This document shows, piece by piece, positions 60,660 through 64,000 of a DNA stretch of 64,000 bases. A program made the translations under genes and the position numbers. Where the stretch lies: NCBI GenBank assembly GCA_036556965.1, contig DATBIO010000272.1, positions 8,332 to 72,331 on the forward strand. The letters are read 5' to 3'. Origin of the DNA: DATBIO01 sp036556965. GTDB lineage: Bacteria; Acidobacteriota; Vicinamibacteria; Fen-336. Positions within the stretch are counted from its first letter, which is position 1. Each line of letters begins with the position of its first letter. The notes under the pieces were generated by a model, which saw only the letters and a program-made list of their open reading frames with translations, had not been told where the DNA came from and did no database searches.

Positions 60660-61736
60660 TCAACGGCCGGCCGCTTCGATCCAGGCGCCGCCCAGGCAGA
60701 CGTCGCCGTCGTAGAAGACGGCGGCCTGTCCCGGGGTGATGGCGCGCTGGGGGTCCCGGAAGCGCACCTCCACGCGCCCCCGCGGCAGGGGAGTGACGGT
60801 GGCCGCGGCCTCCGCGTGCCGATAGCGGATGCGAACCGCGGCCTCCACCGGCCGGCAGGGGGGCGGGATGGAGATCCAGTTGACGTCGTGGCCGAGGAGC
60901 CGGTCGCCGGCCAGCGCCTCCTCTTCCCCGACCGTCACCGTGGCCGACCTCGCCTCCACCGCGAGGACGTAGAGCGGCCGGCGCGCCGTCAGCCCCAGGC
61001 CGCGCCGCTGGCCCACGGTGAAGCGGTGCACGCCGTGGTGGGCGCCGAGCACCCGTCCTTCGCCGTCCACGATGGGGCCGGCGGGGCCGCCGCCCGCCTG
61101 CCGCTCCACGAAGCCCGCGTAGTCGCCGTCGGGAACGAAGCAGATCTCGCGGCTGTCCGGCTTGTCCGCCGTGGGCAGCCGCCGCGCCGCGGCCAGGCGG
61201 CGCACCTCGGTCTTGGGCAGGTCGCCCACCGGGAAGAGGGCCATGGCCAGCTGCTCCTGGCGGAGGCCGAACAGGAAGTACGACTGGTCCCGCGCAGGGT
61301 CGGCGCCCTTGCGCAGCCGCCAGCGCCCGGCCGCCTCGTCGTGGTCCTTGCGCGCGTAGTGCCCGGTGGCCACGTGCTGGATGCCGAGCGACCGCGTCTT
61401 CTCCACCAGGGCCTCGAACTTCACGTCGGTGTTGCACCGCGCGCAGGGGATGGGCGTGCGCCCCTCCAGGTAGTCGCGCAGGAAGGGGCTGACCACCGCG
61501 TCCGCGAAGGCCTGCTCCAGGTTCACCACGTAGTGGGGGATGCCCAGGACCCCCGCCACCGCCCGGGCGTCGTGGAGGTCGTCGAGGGCGCAGCAGCGCC
61601 CGAAGGAGGGGCCCCTCCCCTCGCTCTGGTCGTGGAGCTGCATCGAGATCCCCACGACCTCGTGCCCCTGCTCGTGGAGGAGGGCGGCGGCGACGGACGA
61701 GTCCACCCCTCCCGACATCGCCGCCACGACGCGCAT
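60660..61736 (-). CDS. mnmA: tRNA-specific 2-thiouridylase MnmA
   Basis: Enzyme of 358 residues that thiolates U34 of Lys, Glu and Gln tRNAs. The ATP pyrophosphatase loop is [11 protein letters not shown] (residues 7-17). The catalytic cysteines are C101 in PCARCN and C199 in [10 protein letters not shown], at nearly the same positions as in E. coli. GHYAR and DQSYFL are further signatures, and the C-terminal beta-barrel ends [17 protein letters not shown] 61736 has TATACT seven bases upstream. A YfhO-like frame follows directly after its TGA in the same reading frame. Confidence 0.95.
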   Translation of the reverse strand: MRVVAAMSGGVDSSVAAALLHEQGHEVVGISMQLHDQSEGRGPSFGRCCALDDLHDARAVAGVLGIPHYVVNLEQAFADAVVSPFLRDYLEGRTPIPCARCNTDVKFEALVEKTRSLGIQHVATGHYARKDHDEAAGRWRLRKGADPARDQSYFLFGLRQEQLAMALFPVGDLPKTEVRRLAAARRLPTADKPDSREICFVPDGDYAGFVERQAGGGPAGPIVDGEGRVLGAHHGVHRFTVGQRRGLGLTARRPLYVLAVEARSATVTVGEEEALAGDRLLGHDVNWISIPPPCRPVEAAVRIRYRHAEAAATVTPLPRGRVEVRFRDPQRAITPGQAAVFYDGDVCLGGAWIEAAGR

Positions 61737-61743
61737 CGAGCCG

Positions 61744-61749
61744 AGTATA
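61744..61749 (-). promoter_or_regulatory. -10 box of mnmA
   Basis: TATACT on the minus strand ends seven bases before ATG 61736, which implies a leaderless message. No -35 can be identified. Confidence 0.45.
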
Positions 61750-61768
61750 GCCGGGGGGAGAGGCGGCC

Positions 61769-63118
61769 TCAGCCCGTGAGCCGGGCCGTCTCCCGCTGCA
61801 GCAGCTCCCAGGCGCGGCGGACGTGGCGCTCCTGCGTGCCCATGTTCCCGATGGCCAGACGCAGCACGGTGCGGTCCCGCAGCCGCGTGTGGGAGATGTA
61901 GACCTCGCCGCTGCGGTTCACCGCCTCCATCAGCGCCTCGTTGGCGCGGTCGGCCTCGGCGGGCTCGCGGGACGGGAAGCGCGCCCGGAAGCAGACGACG
62001 GAGAGGGGAGAGGGGGCGCACACCTCGAAGGCGGGGTCCGCCTCCACCCAGGAGCGGAACCGCGCGGCGAGACGCAGGTGGCCGCGGAGCAGGTCGGCCA
62101 CGCCGCGCGCCCCCAGCACCCGGAGGACGACCCACAGCTTCAGCGCGCGGAAGCGGCGTCCGAGCGCGACCCCGTAGTCCATGAGGTTGGGGGCCACCGT
62201 GTCCTCCGGCGTCCGCAGGTACTCGGGCACGAGGCTGAAGGCGGCACGCACCGTCTCCGGGCGCCGGGTGTAGAGCACGGAGAGGTCGAGGGGGACGAAG
62301 AGCCACTTGTGCGGGTTGACCACCAGGGAGTCGGCGCGGTGGCAGCCTTCGAGCACCCAGCGCATCTCGGGCACCACGGCCACGCTCCCGGCGTAGGCGG
62401 CGTCCACGTGCAGCCACAGCCCCTCGTCGGCGCACACGTCGGCCACGGCGGGCACGGGGTCGATGCTGGTGGCGGAGGTGGTGCCCACGGTGGCGGTGAC
62501 GGCGAACGGGGTCCAGCCCGCCCGGCGGTCCTCGGCCACGGCGCGGCGGAGGGCCTGCGGGTCCATGCGCAGGTCGGCGTCGGCGGGCACCGTGCGCAGG
62601 CCCTCCTGGCCGATGCCGAGGACGATGCCCGCCTTCTCCACCGAGGAGTGGGCGTGCTCCGAGGCGTACATGCGCAGGCGCGCCTGCCCGGCGAGGCCCC
62701 GGCGGCGCGCCTCCAGCCCCGGCACCGCCTCGCGGGCGGCGGCCAGGGCCACCAGCGTCGAGGTGGAGGCCGTGTCGTGGATGGTGCCGAACAGCCCCTC
62801 GGGGAGGCCGAGGAGCTGGCGCAGCCAGTCGAGGACGACCAGCTCCAGCTCGGTGGCCGCGGGCGAGGTCTTCCACAGCATCCCGTTGGCGTTGAGGGCG
62901 GCGGCCAGCGCCTCCGCCAGCACCGCGGGGCCGGGAGACGAGTTGGCGAAGTAGGCCAGGAACCCGGGGTGGTTCCAGTGCGTGAGGCCGGGGACGATCA
63001 GGCGCTCGAAGTCCTCGAGCACGCGCGCGAAGGGCTCGGGCTCGGCGGGAGGGGAGGCGGGCAGGGAATCGCGGACCTGGCCCGGCGCCACCGTGGACAG
63101 CACGGGGTAGCGCTCCAC
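61769..63118 (-). CDS. Group II PLP-dependent amino acid decarboxylase; N-terminus extends upstream
   Basis: Aromatic-L-amino-acid-decarboxylase-type enzyme of at least 449 residues. [32 protein letters not shown] (Asp binding the PLP ring) and PLP lysine K271 in [11 protein letters not shown] identify the family; products would be amines such as tryptamine, tyramine or phenylethylamine. From GTG 63118 the protein begins [12 protein letters not shown], but family members have about 25 further residues. The upstream frame indeed encodes [19 protein letters not shown] up to the FHA gene's stop, without any ATG, GTG or TTG. GGAGGAGG precedes this segment. Confidence 0.87.
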   Translation of the reverse strand: MERYPVLSTVAPGQVRDSLPASPPAEPEPFARVLEDFERLIVPGLTHWNHPGFLAYFANSSPGPAVLAEALAAALNANGMLWKTSPAATELELVVLDWLRQLLGLPEGLFGTIHDTASTSTLVALAAAREAVPGLEARRRGLAGQARLRMYASEHAHSSVEKAGIVLGIGQEGLRTVPADADLRMDPQALRRAVAEDRRAGWTPFAVTATVGTTSATSIDPVPAVADVCADEGLWLHVDAAYAGSVAVVPEMRWVLEGCHRADSLVVNPHKWLFVPLDLSVLYTRRPETVRAAFSLVPEYLRTPEDTVAPNLMDYGVALGRRFRALKLWVVLRVLGARGVADLLRGHLRLAARFRSWVEADPAFEVCAPSPLSVVCFRARFPSREPAEADRANEALMEAVNRSGEVYISHTRLRDRTVLRLAIGNMGTQERHVRRAWELLQRETARLTG

Positions 63119-63188
63119 CCCGCCCAGGTAGTCGGCGATCCAGTCCGCGACCCGGCGGGCTTGCGCCCGGAAGTCCTCCTCCGCCGCC

Positions 63189-63773
63189 CTACTCCACGTC
63201 CGTGATGATGAACATCAGGACGTGGCTCCCGATGCGGAACTCCATCTGGTTCTGGAGCACCTGCTGCTCGATGCGGTCCACGTCCACGAAGGTGCCGTTG
63301 GTGGACTCCAGGTCGCGGAGGATGGCCGTCTCGCCGAGGATCTCGATCACCGCGTGCTGCCGGGAGCACTCGGGATCGTCCACGTGGATGTCCGCCTCCG
63401 CCCCCAGCCGCCCGATCATGGTGCGCGTCTTGTTGATCTGGAAGATCTGGCCCGTGCCCTCGCCCTGGATGACGGCCACCGAGAAGCGCTTGTCCTTGGG
63501 CAGCTCCAGCATCCCCATCCTGTGCAGGTCCTTGCCGGTGACGGTACCGTCCGCCGGCATCGCCGCCGCGGGGCGGCGGCTCTCGGGAGGGGGAGGCGTG
63601 TCGTCCACGGCGGGCAGCACCCCCGGGGGCAGGGTGTGCGAGCCGAGGTGGGGGTTCTCGATCTCGATGCTGCCCCCGCACTTCGTGCACCGGGTCTTCG
63701 CACGCTGCCGGCCGCCCAGCTTGGCCTCGTCGAACTTGTAGCGGGCCTGGCAGTTGGGACACACGATGATCAT
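63189..63773 (-). CDS. Zinc-finger (MJ0042-type) FHA-domain protein
   Basis: A 194-residue cytoplasmic adaptor. The N-terminus MIIVCPNCQARYKFDEAKLG with the later CTKC is the MJ0042-type CxxC...CxxC finger. A proline-rich linker leads to an FHA domain (about 95-194): TMIGRLGAEADI, CSRQHAVIEI and ESTNGTFVD hold the Arg, Ser-x-x-His and Asn residues that read phosphothreonine. It probably recognises a target of Ser/Thr kinases, none of which is in the window. A TATTAT box is 12 bases upstream. The decarboxylase follows immediately. Confidence 0.9.
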   Translation of the reverse strand: MIIVCPNCQARYKFDEAKLGGRQRAKTRCTKCGGSIEIENPHLGSHTLPPGVLPAVDDTPPPPESRRPAAAMPADGTVTGKDLHRMGMLELPKDKRFSVAVIQGEGTGQIFQINKTRTMIGRLGAEADIHVDDPECSRQHAVIEILGETAILRDLESTNGTFVDVDRIEQQVLQNQMEFRIGSHVLMFIITDVE

Positions 63774-63785
63774 GGCCGGGGAAGG

Positions 63786-63791
63786 ATAATA
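63786..63791 (-). promoter_or_regulatory. -10 box of the FHA gene
   Basis: TATTAT on the minus strand ends 12 bases before ATG 63773, in an A/T-rich patch (63785-63807). The same patch carries TAGAAT (63802-63807) on the plus strand, which could serve the acidic-protein gene. Confidence 0.45.
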
Positions 63792-63869
63792 CGGATCGAA
63801 TTAGAATGCCGGGAGGCGCGGGCCGCCGCCGGCGCGCGCTTCGCGATCCACCTCGCAAGGGAGGCCATC

Positions 63870-64000
63870 ATGAGGAAGGACGACATCCTTAGGCTGGGCG
63901 ACGACGAGGAGTACGAGGACGAGGAGGAGGACGACGAGGATCTCGACGACGAGGTGGACGACGACGACGAGGAGGACGACGACGAGGAGGAGTTCGAGGA
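63870..64000 (+). CDS. N-terminus of an extremely acidic protein (partial)
   Basis: The frame starts at ATG 63870 behind a strong AAGGGAGG (63857-63864) and runs off the right edge. After MRKDDILRLG, almost all residues are Asp or Glu: 31 of the first 43. Aside from isolated Tyr, Leu, Val and Phe there is no pattern, so it is a low-complexity polyacidic region. Possible roles include a histone-like-protein or RNA-polymerase mimic of nucleic acid, or an acidic tail at the wrong end of a known protein. The rest of the gene is needed to identify it. The good ribosome binding site argues for real translation. Confidence 0.65.
   Translation, partial: MRKDDILRLGDDEEYEDEEEDDEDLDDEVDDDDEEDDDEEEFE

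Noticed and set aside
60447..60662. Separate small gene between mnmA and the YfhO-like gene
   Set aside because: The frame is continuous with the YfhO-like protein and encodes its expected first transmembrane helix. It has no start of its own.
1..64000. tRNA, rRNA, prophage or CRISPR loci
   Set aside because: No T-arm-like GTTCGA element in a cloverleaf context, no rRNA-like conserved stretches, no phage structural genes and no regular repeat-spacer pattern were noticed by eye. A tRNAscan or Infernal search would settle it.

Overview
The window comes from a very GC-rich bacterium; I estimate well above 70% GC, with almost every third codon position G or C. No rRNA, tRNA, CRISPR array, prophage or insertion sequence is visible. 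The gene content suggests an Acidobacteriota-like or possibly myxobacterial-like Gram-negative organism: a DUF5117/DUF4953 metalloprotease, exported S9, M14, M23 and beta-lactamase-type hydrolases, a FHA protein with an MJ0042-type zinc finger, a fused MFS/spermidine-synthase protein, PilZ proteins and an A2M/PbpC pair. This placement is an inference from content only. Gene density is high: there is no gene-free stretch over 300 bases (the longest is about 230 bases, 39148-39380), and many same-strand neighbours overlap by GTGA or ATGA.

Layout. 1-9 kb: end of an unknown gene, a secreted metzincin-type protease, a DUF6265 protein, an HtrA-like lipoprotein protease, a GNAT acetyltransferase, an APC permease, a YihY membrane protein and two alpha/beta hydrolases. 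9-20 kb: a divergent D-aminoacylase-like amidohydrolase, a CPA2 antiporter, an RCK potassium channel, a class III aminotransferase, an MFS/spermidine-synthase fusion, two PilZ proteins, an SGNH lipoprotein and an M23 peptidase. 20-30 kb: a long leftward run: an ACP-FAAL-acyltransferase fusion, a threonine dehydratase-like enzyme, an M90/MtfA-like peptidase and an RluA-like pseudouridine synthase (all coupled by 4-base overlaps), then an exported RidA, an S9 peptidase and a beta-lactamase-family hydrolase. 30-39 kb: a macro-domain protein, HU, an FtsB-like protein, a DUF6788-like protein with an operator-like upstream region, EVE, CutA, a transsulfuration pair and a very large PAS/GAF/GGDEF/EAL protein. 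39-47.6 kb: alpha-2-macroglobulin with PbpC. 47.5-55 kb: a zinc phospholipase C/P1-nuclease to nucleotide-pyrophosphatase fusion, a GspC-like PDZ protein, a HAMP-SpoIIE phosphatase, a YtcJ-like amidohydrolase and RNase III. 55-64 kb: an M14 peptidase, a YfhO-like membrane protein, MnmA, a group II decarboxylase, a zinc-finger/FHA protein and the start of an extremely acidic protein.

Themes. Many products are exported hydrolases for peptides and envelope components (DUF5117, HtrA, M23, S9, M14, two amidohydrolases, the beta-lactamase-like protein). c-di-GMP signalling is represented by one protein with intact GGDEF and EAL motifs plus two PilZ proteins. Lipid handling is suggested by two unusual fusions: the 943-residue ACP-FAAL-PlsC protein and the 923-residue PLC/P1-nuclease-ENPP protein, which are the most interesting single genes here. 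At the DNA level, a TANNNT box lies 5-12 bases upstream of about fifteen start codons, which points to widespread leaderless mRNAs. Three genes (macro domain, YfhO-like, decarboxylase) have clear N-terminal homology upstream of their first ATG/GTG/TTG.
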